NCBI RefSeq assembly: GCF_037892425.1
Contig: NZ_JBBKTT010000001.1
Span: 1,922,001 to 1,986,000 of the forward strand
Reading direction: 5' to 3'
From: Lacibacter sp. H375
GTDB lineage: Bacteria; Bacteroidota; Bacteroidia; Chitinophagales; Chitinophagaceae
DNA: 64,000 nt
Position 1 is the first letter of the stretch. Each line of letters opens with the position of its first letter. The translations under genes and the position numbers were made by a program. A model generated the notes under the pieces. The model made no database searches. It was not told the DNA's origin and worked only from the letters and a program-made list of their open reading frames with translations. Shown here one piece after another: positions 9,895 through 20,100 of this stretch.

Positions 9895-10575
9895 TTATTC
9901 TTCATCCAACAAATCAGGTCTCCGTTCTTTTGTGCGTTGTACTGCCTGCTCATGCCGCCACTCTTCAATTTTTTTCAGATCACCACTCAATAAAATGTCA
10001 GGGATCTTCCAGCCGTTGTACTCTGCCGGACGTGTATACACAGGTGGGGCCAATAAATGATCCTGAAACGAATCAGTAAGTGCCGATGTTTCGTCGTTCA
10101 GTACACCTGGAATGATTCGACCAATGGCATCAACCAACACAGCAGCTGCTAATTCTCCACCACTCAATACATAATCACCAATGGAAATTTCCATGGTTAC
10201 ATAATGCTGACGGATACGTTCATCAATGCCTTTGTAATGACCGCAGATGAGTAATAAATTTTCTTTTAATGAAAGACGATTAGCGGTTTGTTGTTTCAAC
10301 GTAACACCGTCCGGTGTGAGATAAATAATTTCATCAAACTTTTTTTCCTGCTGCAATTCAAGTATTGCTTTTTCTAATGGTTCGCACATCATCACCATGC
10401 CTGCGCCACCGCCGTATTGGTAATCGTCCACTTGTCCGTATTCATTTACGGCCCACTTGCGCAGGTGATGAACTGTAACGGTCAACAATCCTTTTTCCTT
10501 TGCCCGTTTCATGATCGAATGATTTAGCGGGCTATCCAGCAATTCAGGAACAATGGAAATAATGTGAATGTGCAT
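9895..10575 (-). CDS. trmD: tRNA (guanine-N1)-methyltransferase TrmD
   Basis: 226 residues, the usual size. It methylates N1 of guanine 37 next to the anticodon of tRNAs reading CNN and some GNN codons, using S-adenosylmethionine, and prevents +1 frameshifting. Visible family motifs: YGGGAGMVM at 54-62, CGHYKGIDERI at 111-121 and GDYVLSGGEL at 133-142, the last two forming the deep trefoil knot that binds the cofactor. The ATG at 10575 gives a normal N-terminus (MHIHIISIVPELL). In many bacteria trmD sits with rpsP, rimM and rplS; here none is adjacent. Confidence 0.98.
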   Translation of the reverse strand: MHIHIISIVPELLDSPLNHSIMKRAKEKGLLTVTVHHLRKWAVNEYGQVDDYQYGGGAGMVMMCEPLEKAILELQQEKKFDEIIYLTPDGVTLKQQTANRLSLKENLLLICGHYKGIDERIRQHYVTMEISIGDYVLSGGELAAAVLVDAIGRIIPGVLNDETSALTDSFQDHLLAPPVYTRPAEYNGWKIPDILLSGDLKKIEEWRHEQAVQRTKERRPDLLDEE

Positions 10576-10616
10576 GATGCAAACTTAATTAACAATTCCT
10601 TTTTAGAACCCCGAAT

Positions 10617-10624
10617 TATTTTTG
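10617..10624 (+). promoter_or_regulatory. Candidate -7 promoter box TATTTTTG
   Basis: Exact match to the Bacteroidota TAnnTTTG box, 15 bases before the ATG at 10639. No clear TTG -33 box at the right distance, so the call is tentative. Confidence 0.4.
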
Positions 10625-10638
10625 AAGAAACCTAGCTT

Positions 10639-11598
10639 ATGCGCCTTTTTTTACTCCTATTCCTTTGTTTTCTTATCTCATGCACTGTTTATACTCCCGG
10701 ACAATACCTTGCTCCACAAATCAATTCCCTTTCTAGCATTCCATTGCGTCCGCACAAAAACGATGTAGATGTTTATTTCAATACCGACAAACCAACAAAG
10801 CCTTATTACCGGGTTAAGATGGTGGAAGTACAAGGTGATCCTTTTCTTAGTTCCGATCAGATGTTATCAAAATTAAAAGAACAGGCAAAAAGAGAAGGCA
10901 TTGATGGCCTACTTATCAGCGATGTTGGTAAACAAGCAAACAATACAACCACACTTCCATCAGGCGATGGGGTGATTGCTTACCAAAAACTTGTAGCGCT
11001 TGGTGTGAAATACAAGGAACGAATTGATTATATGGATCAGATACTGAAGGAGCAGACAGTAAAACTCTGGCCGGATGATAATCCTGAGCCCAAAATATTC
11101 ACTATTAGTTTTGATTTAAACGGACAGCTTCTCCCGTTTAAAGATGGATTCGAAAAGCAGTTTTTTAATTATGAAATTTATCCGTTTGAAGATGAGAATA
11201 CGATTTACTTCCCGTTGAAAAACTGGGAGTATAATCTTGATACACTAAACATGTTTTTTTCAAAACGAATGATGCAAAATAATACAGCAGTTATACACTC
11301 AAAGTTTAAACTGATTGGAACGACCGCATCAATTAAAACAATGAGCAATGGAAGCGATAACATCTATAAGTTTGAGCTCGAACGTATTTATATAAACCGC
11401 AATGCCCTGCCTGCCGAACGAAAACTTCGAAAGGTAAATGCCAAAAATTATGAGTGGGTAGAAGAGATTTTATACCGGGCAAATGGGTTGCCGGATAAAA
11501 CCAGGCGATACAAGATTGTGAATGGCAAAAAAGTGTTGTATTTCGAAATTGAAAATACTTATCATAGCACAAACGATTTGCCTGCTACAGATAGTTAA
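10639..11598 (+). CDS. Predicted lipoprotein, function unknown
   Basis: 319 residues. The N-terminus MRLFLLLFLCFLISC ends in a lipobox (Cys15), so it should be a lipid-anchored envelope protein. Residues about 40-110 (DVDVYFNTDKPTKPYYRVKMVEVQG, KLKEQAKREGIDGLLISDVG) resemble the alpha/beta module of small bacterial lipoproteins that contain a conserved G-[AI]-[ND]-[AG]-[LV] turn. The rest is beta-rich with no family I recognise. Its stop TAA shares the tetranucleotide TTAA with the stop of the convergent S4-domain gene. Confidence 0.75.
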   Translation: MRLFLLLFLCFLISCTVYTPGQYLAPQINSLSSIPLRPHKNDVDVYFNTDKPTKPYYRVKMVEVQGDPFLSSDQMLSKLKEQAKREGIDGLLISDVGKQANNTTTLPSGDGVIAYQKLVALGVKYKERIDYMDQILKEQTVKLWPDDNPEPKIFTISFDLNGQLLPFKDGFEKQFFNYEIYPFEDENTIYFPLKNWEYNLDTLNMFFSKRMMQNNTAVIHSKFKLIGTTASIKTMSNGSDNIYKFELERIYINRNALPAERKLRKVNAKNYEWVEEILYRANGLPDKTRRYKIVNGKKVLYFEIENTYHSTNDLPATDS

Positions 11599-11981
11599 TC
11601 CTCCATAAAATCATCAAGGTCTCTGCGTTCACGTTTTGTTGGTCGTCCCACTTTGCTCAAACGTTTACCCGTATGAAATGAAGATGCAACAGATTTCATG
11701 CGTTCCAGTTCTTCAACAGGGGTTATATCAATATAGTATTTGATGGCTTCACTGTATTGTAAACGGTTGTGGAGTAAGCCGGTTACTTTAATTCGCCAGC
11801 GTCTTGCTTCGGTCTTCACTTCATATTCGTCACCCGCATTCACTGTTTTTGATGCTTTGCAGGAATCACCGTTATGCTTCACCTTGCCACTTTCACAGGC
11901 TGCTGCTGCCTGGCTGCGTGTTTTAAACAGGCGGATAGCCCAGAGATATTTATCAATACGGAGTTTTTCTTTTGCTTCCAT
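11595..11981 (-). CDS. S4-domain RNA-binding protein, Hsp15-like
   Basis: 128 residues. The S4 domain fills residues about 7-70: LRIDKYLWAIRLFKTRSQAAAACESGKV followed by VKHNGDSCKASKTVNAGDEY. A basic, charged tail (GRPTKRERRDLDDFMED) follows. The match is to the HslR/Hsp15 family, which binds stalled 50S subunits carrying peptidyl-tRNA and helps recycle them. The E. coli name hslR would fit by family, but orthology is not proven. It is a single-gene unit that is divergent from the S9 peptidase gene and convergent with the lipoprotein gene. Confidence 0.9.
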   Translation of the reverse strand: MEAKEKLRIDKYLWAIRLFKTRSQAAAACESGKVKHNGDSCKASKTVNAGDEYEVKTEARRWRIKVTGLLHNRLQYSEAIKYYIDITPVEELERMKSVASSFHTGKRLSKVGRPTKRERRDLDDFMED

Positions 11982-11986
11982 AACAG

Positions 11987-12020
11987 TTGCAAGTTACAAT
12001 TTGTGTTTTGATTATATTCG
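11987..12020 (+). promoter_or_regulatory. Candidate promoter of the S9 peptidase gene
   Basis: TTG at 11987-11989 and TATATTCG at 12013-12020 are 23 bases apart, within the 17-23 range of Bacteroidota promoters. The -7 box differs from TAnnTTTG by one base. It lies 18 bases before the ATG at 12039, giving a very short leader. Confidence 0.5.
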
Positions 12021-12038
12021 GACACTCAAATCAATCGT

Positions 12039-14204
12039 ATGAAGAAAATTTTTCTTGGCTTTTGTTTTTTAGTTCTTACGTTTTTATCATTTGCTCAGTT
12101 TAAAGCGGATAAGGTAAAATGGACGCCTGATAACAACGGGGTTTATGAAAACGACAACAATGCCATCGTCAGCACCAATTTTAAAACAGGTCAGCAAAAA
12201 GTAATTGTACCTGCTGATGTATTGAAAGCGAATAAGATCAGCATCAAAGATTTCAGCATTACGGCCAGTGAATCGCAGGTGCTCATCTTTACCAATACAG
12301 CTAAAGTATGGCGCTACAATACACGTGGTGATTATTGGTTGTACGATGCCGCAACAAAAAAACTGCAGCAGGTAGGGAAAGATAAACCTGCCCAATCATT
12401 ACTGTATGCGAAGCTTTCACCCGATGGTAAAAAAGTAGCGTATGTTCATGCCAATAATGTATATGTAGAAGATATTGCAACAGGTGTTGCAACTGCACTC
12501 ACATCCACAAACAATAATAAGAAACTCATAAACGGCACCTTCGATTGGGTGTATGAAGAAGAGTTTGGCTGCAGAGATGGTTTTCGCTGGAGTGCCGATA
12601 GTAAGAGCATCGCTTACTGGCAGGTTGATGCCAACCAGATCAAAGATTATTACATGCTGAATACCACTGATGATATTTATTCGAAAGTGATCCCTGTTGA
12701 ATATCCGAAAGTGGGCGAACAACCATCGCCTGTAAAAATTGCTGTGGTAAATATTGAAACAGCAAAAACAACCTGGATGAATATTCCCGGTGATCCTGCA
12801 AACAATTACCTGCCCCGAATGGAATGGAGTGCTGCAAATGAATTAATTGTTCAGCAACTCAACCGAAAACAAAACGAAAGTAAATTGTATTTCTGCAACA
12901 CTGCGACAGGCGAAGCGAAACAGTTCTATACGGAAACAGACAAAGCTTGGATCGATATTAAAAGCAGATGGAATGATGATGATCCCCGTGGCTGGGAGTT
13001 TATTGAAAACGGCAAATCATTTTTATGGGTTAGTGAAAAAGATGGTTGGCGACACATTTACAAAGTAACCCGTGATGGAAAGGAAACATTACTCACCGTT
13101 GGCAATTATGATATTGCAACTATCAGTGCCGTTGATGAAGCAAAGAATGAATTATACTTTATTGCATCACCCGATAATCCGATTCAACGTTATCTCTACA
13201 AAGTAAAAATGGATGGTAAGAGCAAATCGGTTCGTGTTACACCTGCCGGTTATGATGGTACGAACAGTTATGAGTGCTCACCCAACGGAGCTTTTGCTGT
13301 GCATAGTTTTACAAGTCGTGCTGTTGCGCCTGCTACACAATTCCTCAACCTTGCAACACATAAACCTGTTGCAGGTGAAGAATTATTGAAGACGATGAAG
13401 CCGGTGAAGAAAGATAATCTGGAATACTTTACCATTACCACCGACGATGGCGTGACCATGGATGGCTGGATGAGTAAGCCAAAGAACTATGATCCATCAA
13501 AGAAATATCCTGTTTTACTTTATGTGTATAGCGAACCTGCAGCAACAACTGTAGAAGATGATTTTTATGCAGGTAGTAATTTTATGTTTGGCGGTGATAT
13601 GAATGCACAGGGTTACTTCTATGTATCGTTCAACAACCGTGGTACGCCAACATTGAAAGGTGCTGAGTGGAGAAAAAGTATTTACAAACAGATCGGCCGC
13701 ATTAACATCCGTGACCAGGCAATGGGGATGAAAAAATTATTGGCCGATCGTTCTTATCTCGATGCAAGCCGTGTTGCAGTTTGGGGATGGAGCGGTGGTG
13801 GCTCAACAACATTACATTTGATGTTCCAGTATCCCGATCTTTTTCAAACAGGTATTGCTGTTGCAGCAGTAGCAAATCAATTGTTCTACGATAATATTTA
13901 CCAGGAACGTTACATGGGTTTGCCACAGGAGAACAAAGATGATTTCATTAAAGGCTCTCCAATCACTTATGCAAAAAACCTCAAAGGAAATTTATTGTAC
14001 ATCCACGGCACTGGTGATGATAATGTTCATTACAGCAATGCAGAAGTGTTGGTGAATGAATTGATCAAACAGGGTAAACTGTTCCAGTTTATGCCTTATC
14101 CTAACCGTACACACAGCATCAGCGAGGGCGCAGGAACGTTTCAACATTTATCAAAACTGTATACGGCTTATTTAAAAGAAAAATGCCCTCCTGGAGCGAG
14201 ATGA
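12039..14204 (+). CDS. S9 family peptidase, dipeptidyl peptidase IV type
   Basis: 721 residues with a signal peptide (MKKIFLGFCFLVLTFLSFAQ), so periplasmic or surface-exposed. The N-terminal part is an eight-blade propeller with the DPP-IV mark DWVYEEE, where Glu173-175 hold the substrate amino end. The C-terminal alpha/beta-hydrolase part has the nucleophile in GWSGGG (Ser585), Asp661 in GTGDDNVHYSNAE and His692 in NRTHSIS. The enzyme releases X-Pro or X-Ala dipeptides from peptide N-termini. The nucleophile elbow has Gly where DPP-IV usually has Tyr (GWSYGG), which may alter the oxyanion hole or point to a variant specificity. It ends at a strong terminator. Confidence 0.93.
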   Translation: MKKIFLGFCFLVLTFLSFAQFKADKVKWTPDNNGVYENDNNAIVSTNFKTGQQKVIVPADVLKANKISIKDFSITASESQVLIFTNTAKVWRYNTRGDYWLYDAATKKLQQVGKDKPAQSLLYAKLSPDGKKVAYVHANNVYVEDIATGVATALTSTNNNKKLINGTFDWVYEEEFGCRDGFRWSADSKSIAYWQVDANQIKDYYMLNTTDDIYSKVIPVEYPKVGEQPSPVKIAVVNIETAKTTWMNIPGDPANNYLPRMEWSAANELIVQQLNRKQNESKLYFCNTATGEAKQFYTETDKAWIDIKSRWNDDDPRGWEFIENGKSFLWVSEKDGWRHIYKVTRDGKETLLTVGNYDIATISAVDEAKNELYFIASPDNPIQRYLYKVKMDGKSKSVRVTPAGYDGTNSYECSPNGAFAVHSFTSRAVAPATQFLNLATHKPVAGEELLKTMKPVKKDNLEYFTITTDDGVTMDGWMSKPKNYDPSKKYPVLLYVYSEPAATTVEDDFYAGSNFMFGGDMNAQGYFYVSFNNRGTPTLKGAEWRKSIYKQIGRINIRDQAMGMKKLLADRSYLDASRVAVWGWSGGGSTTLHLMFQYPDLFQTGIAVAAVANQLFYDNIYQERYMGLPQENKDDFIKGSPITYAKNLKGNLLYIHGTGDDNVHYSNAEVLVNELIKQGKLFQFMPYPNRTHSISEGAGTFQHLSKLYTAYLKEKCPPGAR

Positions 14205-14255
14205 TGATTAGCATCATGACTTGCTTCCAACTTTAAGAGGAGGAAAAATAAAAGT

Positions 14256-14294
14256 ATTGGCTTTAGCCTTGAACAGGTTAAAGCCAATTTCTTT
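14256..14294 (+). terminator. Intrinsic terminator after the S9 peptidase gene
   Basis: 13-pair stem, 14256-14268 with 14276-14288 (ATTGGCTTTAGCC / GGTTAAAGCCAAT, one G-U), loop TTGAACA, then TTTCTTTT. Its place shows that the following gene cannot start upstream of here. Confidence 0.85.
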
Positions 14295-14358
14295 TCTGAT
14301 CTGGTTGGTTATAGTTCTTCACCCAAAAAATCTTATCTTAACCATTCAACTACATTGC

Positions 14359-15657
14359 ATGAGAACAAAACATTTTTTCTTTTCACTTCTTTTGTTATTT
14401 GGATTACAGGCTACTGCGCAACGTACACTTATCCATTGTGGCAAACTCATCGATACAAAAGATGGGAAAGTAGTAAGTAACGTAACGATCATAGTACAAG
14501 GCAATCTTATTGCTGATGTGGTAAATGGCTTTACCACTGCTGCAGCCAACGATAAAGTGATCGACTTAAAAAATAAAACCGTGATGCCCGGCTTAATGGA
14601 TATGCATGTGCATGTGGAAAGTGAAACAAAGAAAGGAGCAGTTGCCGATCGCTTCATACTTAATCCACCCGATATTGCATTTCAAAGTACAGTGTATGCA
14701 CGAACTACATTGATGGCTGGTTTCACAACGGTTCGTGATCTTGGTGGCAGCGGTGTAAATCTTTCGTTACGTAATTCTATTAACAGAGGTATTGTTGTTG
14801 GTCCACGTATTTTTTCTGCAGGCAAATCAATTGCAACAACAGGTGGTCATGCCGATCCTACAAATGGTTACAGCAAAGCGCTCATGGGTGATCCCGGACC
14901 TGCAGAAGGAGTTATCAACGGACCGGAAGAAGCATATCATGCAGTTCGCCAGCGTTACAAAGATGGAAGTGATTGTATCAAGATCACTGCAACAGGTGGC
15001 GTGTTAAGCCAGGCGAAAGATGGATCAAGTCCGCAGTTTACAGTGGAAGAAGTAAGAGCGATTGTCACAGCAGCAAAAGATTATGGATTTATTGTGGCGG
15101 CACATGCGCATGGAGCAGAAGGCATCAAGCGTGCAATTAAAGGAGGTGTTACAAGTATTGAACATGGAAGTTATATGGATGATGAAGGTATTGCATTGGC
15201 AAAAGAATATGGTACATGGATGGTGCCAACGATCACCGCTGGTAAATCAACGGCCGACAGTGCAAAGATCCCCGGTTACTATACTGATATTGTTACACCA
15301 AAAGCATTGGCTGTGGGTCCGCAGATACAAAGCACATTTGCACGTGCATATAAAGCAGGGGTGAAGATTGCTTTTGGTACAGATGCAGGTGTGTTTGCAC
15401 ATGGTAAGAACTGGATGGAGTTTGTGTATATGACAGAAGTGGGTATGCCGCCGATGGAAGCTATTCAAACTGCAACAAAGAACGCAGCAACCATGTTGAA
15501 TATGTGGGATAAATTCGGCAGTATTGAAAAAGGAAAGATCGCTGATATCATTGCTGTTGATGGTGATCCGTTAACGGATATTAAAGTGATGGGTAAAGTT
15601 GTATTTGTGATGAAGGAGGGGAAAGTATATAAAAAGGATGGAGTACAGGTGTTGTAA
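14359..15657 (+). CDS. Exported metal-dependent amidohydrolase (imidazolonepropionase/Xaa-Pro dipeptidase-like)
   Basis: 432 residues from the ATG at 14359, which opens a signal peptide ([21 protein letters not shown]). The frame is open further upstream but crosses a terminator, so that start is rejected. Amidohydrolase marks: MDMHVHVES (HxH metal pair), [28 protein letters not shown], and FGTDAG with the catalytic Asp. The family includes imidazolonepropionases, prolidases and other cyclic-amide or dipeptide hydrolases; export and the neighbouring DPP-IV suggest peptide or amide use. Exact substrate is not readable. Confidence 0.9.
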   Translation: MRTKHFFFSLLLLFGLQATAQRTLIHCGKLIDTKDGKVVSNVTIIVQGNLIADVVNGFTTAAANDKVIDLKNKTVMPGLMDMHVHVESETKKGAVADRFILNPPDIAFQSTVYARTTLMAGFTTVRDLGGSGVNLSLRNSINRGIVVGPRIFSAGKSIATTGGHADPTNGYSKALMGDPGPAEGVINGPEEAYHAVRQRYKDGSDCIKITATGGVLSQAKDGSSPQFTVEEVRAIVTAAKDYGFIVAAHAHGAEGIKRAIKGGVTSIEHGSYMDDEGIALAKEYGTWMVPTITAGKSTADSAKIPGYYTDIVTPKALAVGPQIQSTFARAYKAGVKIAFGTDAGVFAHGKNWMEFVYMTEVGMPPMEAIQTATKNAATMLNMWDKFGSIEKGKIADIIAVDGDPLTDIKVMGKVVFVMKEGKVYKKDGVQVL

Positions 15658-15675
15658 GATTTTTCTGATGATATC

Positions 15676-15713
15676 AAGAAAGGCTCGTGTATGCACGAGC
15701 CTTTCTTATTTAG
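15676..15713 (+). terminator. Intrinsic terminator after the amidohydrolase gene
   Basis: Perfect 14-pair stem, 15676-15689 (AAGAAAGGCTCGTG) with 15694-15707, loop TATG, followed by a T-rich run. It sets the next gene apart. Confidence 0.85.
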
Positions 15714-15809
15714 TTGGCAACAGTGTTGAAATCAACATTCCAGCACGAACTTCTCCTATTGCATTCTTCTGTTTTACTCTGTACCTTATCGCATCTAAAA
15801 ACATCTGTC

Positions 15810-16580
15810 ATGATCGATAACTTCTACCTGGCATTAGCTGCTATCCTGTTGTTGCCGTTGATACCTGCCTACATCATTTATAAATTTCTTCCTGAAAGTG
15901 AAACCAATGTTGAAGGGCCTTACAAAAAACTTAATCTGAAATTAAAAGGTGCATTCGCCGGTTATTTCCTGTTGGTGTTGCTTAGTCTTGGACTGCAGTA
16001 TGTAACCATGAGCAGCAGTGATGGAAAAAAGATCGAGCAACTGACAAGATCTATTAACGATAGCACCGTATTACTACAAACCTATCGTTCGCAAATTGAA
16101 GCAAGCAAGAATCCTGTGATCGATTGGAAAATAAAAGGCATTGTTGCACCGGGTGAAAAAGAAGGCACACGTTTCTTTTTTGATGATGGCACTACGTTAA
16201 AAAATCCTGATGGTAGTTTTGAACTGATCAAACGAAGTATTGCTGCTCATGGAAAAGCGAACCCGCCCAAATGGATCTGCGTGTACAATCCAGTTACAGG
16301 ATATCAGGTCATTAGTTTAAACAGGGAAATACCTCATCCCGATATTGCAAGCTATAACGTTAGCTTCAATGATGAGCATCATGAAATTCTTATCCGCAAA
16401 ATAATTGATATTAACAGCGCAGCAAAAGATTCAATTGTTGCTGTTGCCGGTTTCTTAGAAAAAAATCCGGAACTAAAAGCTAAGTTCATTCAGGTGAATC
16501 CTGATTTCTTTGATAAAGCAGACAGGGCAAAAATAATACGGGATCGAAACAGATTAGTGCATCTGCCGGTAAAGCAGTAG
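15810..16580 (+). CDS. Membrane protein of unknown function with two N-terminal helices
   Basis: 256 residues from the ATG at 15810 (MIDNFYLALAAILLLPLIP). An in-frame extension upstream gives no plausible N-terminus. Two membrane helices (about 5-25 and 50-70) are followed by a coiled stretch (KKIEQLTRSINDSTVLLQTY) and a soluble domain of about 150 residues (IDWKIKGIVAPGEKEG, beta-rich, with a proline-ended HPDIASYNV). I do not recognise the family. The following gene is convergent, 11 bases away. Confidence 0.75.
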   Translation: MIDNFYLALAAILLLPLIPAYIIYKFLPESETNVEGPYKKLNLKLKGAFAGYFLLVLLSLGLQYVTMSSSDGKKIEQLTRSINDSTVLLQTYRSQIEASKNPVIDWKIKGIVAPGEKEGTRFFFDDGTTLKNPDGSFELIKRSIAAHGKANPPKWICVYNPVTGYQVISLNREIPHPDIASYNVSFNDEHHEILIRKIIDINSAAKDSIVAVAGFLEKNPELKAKFIQVNPDFFDKADRAKIIRDRNRLVHLPVKQ

Positions 16581-16591
16581 ATGAAAGATAA

Positions 16592-17080
16592 TTAATAGAC
16601 AGCGTCATAATCTGCTTTAAAGTCCACCTCAGTCCATTCGCCTTTTTTTACTTCAACAGGGAAAATATTGTTATCACTATCGAAAAGATTGGCATAAAAC
16701 AAGTCCCCCTTTTTTATAAAGAGCGAATATTTTCCCGGTTTAAGTTTTAGTTTAAAAGAACCATCTTCATTTGTTTCTAGCTGCTTTACCAGTTTAGTCG
16801 AAACCATGGTATAAAACCCGTTTCGTTCAGTTACCTGGCTGCGGTTTGTTAATTCATACACGTATAAGGTAGTTTTAAAAGCAATCCCTTGCGAAACAGG
16901 TAAATCGGGTGAAGGCATTTGATTACCACGAATCCGCAAAACATGTCCTTTTACGCCTTGTTTACGAAAACAGGCAGTAGATGATAAACTGAAAGAAGAC
17001 AAAACAATAAAACTCAAAACTGCTGCAAATACTGTATAAGCAATGGTGATTTTTTTGCCTGTTAAGCTGTAACGTTTCAT
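16592..17080 (-). CDS. Membrane-anchored protein with carboxypeptidase-regulatory-like fold
   Basis: 162 residues. A single helix (about 10-35) is followed by a beta-sandwich region: GVKGHVLRIRGNQMPSPDL, then ETNEDGSFKLKLKPGKYSLFIKKGDLFYAN. The G-x-F-x-L-x-L-x-P-G-x-Y pattern is that of CarboxypepD_reg-like or CNA-B-like domains, which act as structural or binding modules. No catalytic residues are expected. It is divergent from the subtilase gene with 47 bases between the starts, so the two may share a control region. Confidence 0.75.
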   Translation of the reverse strand: MKRYSLTGKKITIAYTVFAAVLSFIVLSSFSLSSTACFRKQGVKGHVLRIRGNQMPSPDLPVSQGIAFKTTLYVYELTNRSQVTERNGFYTMVSTKLVKQLETNEDGSFKLKLKPGKYSLFIKKGDLFYANLFDSDNNIFPVEVKKGEWTEVDFKADYDAVY

Positions 17081-17127
17081 CGGTTTGAAGATTATTAACG
17101 TAAATTAGTTTTTTTAATAGTAATAGC

Positions 17128-20100
17128 ATGCAGAAATACATTTTTCGTTCAATTCTCTCTTTCTGTTTCCTTCTGATTTTCCAACACTTGTTTGCGCAAG
17201 TAACAACCAACAGTGTTCTCCTTCGTAAAGCAGCAGTTGTTCAACAGGAAAAGGAAAAAATCCTGGCAAAACAATTAGCGGAACTGGCAAAGAAAAGAGG
17301 ATGGGAAACAGTTTTGCAATGGAAAAATGGAGGTATTGCTTTATTAACAGGAGTTGATGGTTTTGGTAACCCCATTTATACGGCCACGGATAATAACACA
17401 TTGGCTGCTGCCACAATTGGTACAAATGCCCTATGGAACGGTGGTATTCTAGGTTTAAATCTTAGTGGATCATCCAATAATGTAAAGGATAAAATGGCCG
17501 TGTGGGATGGTGGCAGAGTACGTAGTACACACGTAGAACTTACCGGGCGGATATTACAGAAAGATGGAGCTGCGGTTAACAGCGATCATGCAACACATGT
17601 TTCGGGAACCCTGATAGCCAGTGGTGTAAATCCATATGCAAAAGGAATGAGTTTTGGTTTGCAACGCCTGCTGGCTTACGACTTCAACAGTCATCTTTCC
17701 GAAATGCTCAACGAAAGCCCTAACCTCCTTATTTCGAATCACAGTTATGGTACAATTGCAGGGTGGAACTTCAATGCAACACAAAATCGTTGGGAATTTT
17801 ATGGACGATACGACGCTACCGAAGACTATAAGTTTGGTTATTATTCATCGGATGCGCAACTGTTCGACTCAATTGCATACAATGCTCCTTATTACCTGAT
17901 TGTAAAATCAGCAGGAAACAATCGGAGTGAGAATGGCCCCGCAGTGGGAGCAACATACTGGCGTTTTGATATTAATGGAAGTATGACAAATGCCGGTGCA
18001 CGACCGGGAGATATTAGCAGTAACGATGGTTTCGATATTATTTCAACCTATGGAACTTCAAAAAACATTTTAACTGTTGGGGCAGTAAACCCTATTGCTT
18101 CCGGATATACTCGACCTACCGATGTAGTGATATCTTCATTCAGTAGTTGGGGGCCTACAGATGATGGTCGTATCAAACCAGATGTAGTAGCAGATGGTGT
18201 GGGCCTGCTGTCCAGTGTCGCCACAACTGATAATGCCTATTCGTCTTTAAGCGGCACTTCTATGGCAAGTCCAAATACTTCAGGTTCACTTTTGTTATTG
18301 CAGGAATATTATTCGCAATTAAATGGCGGCAACTTTATGCGTGCAGCTACATTAAAAGGGCTGGTAATTCACACAGCAGATGAAGCAGGCTTTAGTCCCG
18401 GTCCCGACTACCAGTTCGGGTGGGGGCTAGTTAACATCAAAAAAGCAGCACAAGTGATCGCTTTAAACAACAGTAAACATCTTATTCTGGAACAAAACTT
18501 AACTACTTCCACTACTACCTATAGCTTGCCGGTAGTAGCAAGTGGTAATGGTCAGCTATCTGCCACCATTTCGTGGACCGATCCGAAATCAGAAATTGTA
18601 GAACCTGTTGCAACAGCTTTAAACAATCAAACTATTAAATTGGTGAACGATCTTGACATAGTGATCAAGAAAGGTTCAACTGTTTATCGTCCCTGGATAT
18701 TAGATCCAGGCTTCCCAGCCGGAGCCGCTTCCAAGGGAAATAATATTCGTGACAACGTAGAAAAAGTAGAAGTGACGGATGTAGTACCCGGCGAAACCTA
18801 CACAATTGAAGTGACTTTTAAAGGAACGCTGGCACGGGGGGCGCAGGCCTTTTCGCTTCTTGTAAGTGGGATTGGAGGCACAGCTTATTGCTCATCGGCA
18901 TCAACCAATACTGCCGGGGCAAGAATCGACAGCGTTTCTTTTTCTAATATTCAAAACAAAAATGTTGCAGGTTGTACCAGCTACTCCAATTTTACAAATT
19001 TTGTTGGCAATGTGCAATCAGGTCAAACCATTCCCTTTTTTGCTCGCCTGAATAGTTGTGATGCAAGTAGTACAGATAAGGTTCTGAAAATATTTATCGA
19101 TGCAAACAATGACGGTGATTTTGCTGATGCCGGTGAATTGCTTGCTACAAGTTCAGTTATTAATGGCAATGGTGATTACACGGGCAACATTGGCATCCCG
19201 GCAGGAATAGGCGTTGGTAATTATTGCATTCTTCGGGTTGTAATGGTTGAAACAAATGATGCATCTTCTGTTACATCCTGTAATAGTTACACAAAAGGTG
19301 AAACACAAGACTACAGGGTGCTTATAACAACGCCATCAACAGACGTAGGAATCAACCGGCTTGTTAGCCCCCAACCCGGCGATTGCAGCAGTAACGCAAA
19401 ATACGTTACCGTAAACATCCGGAACTACGGCAATAGCCCTCAAAGTAATATACCGCTTACTGTCACTATTAAACAAGGTGCTACAACTGTTGCTACACTT
19501 AGCGCTACCTTTTCAGTCAGCATCCCTGCTTTCGCAGAAAAAAGTTACACTTTTCAAACTCCTTTTGAAGCATTGCCAGGCATTACTTATACTATTACCG
19601 CTAATGCGGCGCTGGCAGGAGATCAGGATGCATCGAATAATGAAAATATTACTCAGTTCAATGTTAGTGCCGGCCCTTCAACATTATCAGCAACGGCAGT
19701 AATTTGTGAGAACAATGTACTGTTGAACGCAGCTCCAACCAACTATGACCTGTACACCTGGTATACATCGGCCAATGCGACAACCCCGGTGGCCACCGGC
19801 TATACAGCAAACATTTCAACAATTGCTTCTACTTATTATCTTGGTATAAATGAGGAAGTAAAGATTGGCCCTGCAACTAAGCAAGTTTTTGCTGATGGAG
19901 GGTATAATGTATTTAATGGTAACCTGGTTCGTATTACTGCCGAACAGGCAACGACATTGCAAACTGTCAGACTGTATATTGGCCATCCAGGAAGAATTAC
20001 TTTCCATCTTAGGGAACTGGCGAGTTATAATGAAACTACCGGAGCCTATTCTTACTTCCCTGTGTCTTCCGTGTCACTTGATGTTACTGCAACTGCATTA

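Noticed and set aside
14221-14358. Upstream extension of the amidohydrolase from TTG 14221
   Set aside because: It would run across a strong terminator and bury the signal peptide that begins at ATG 14359.
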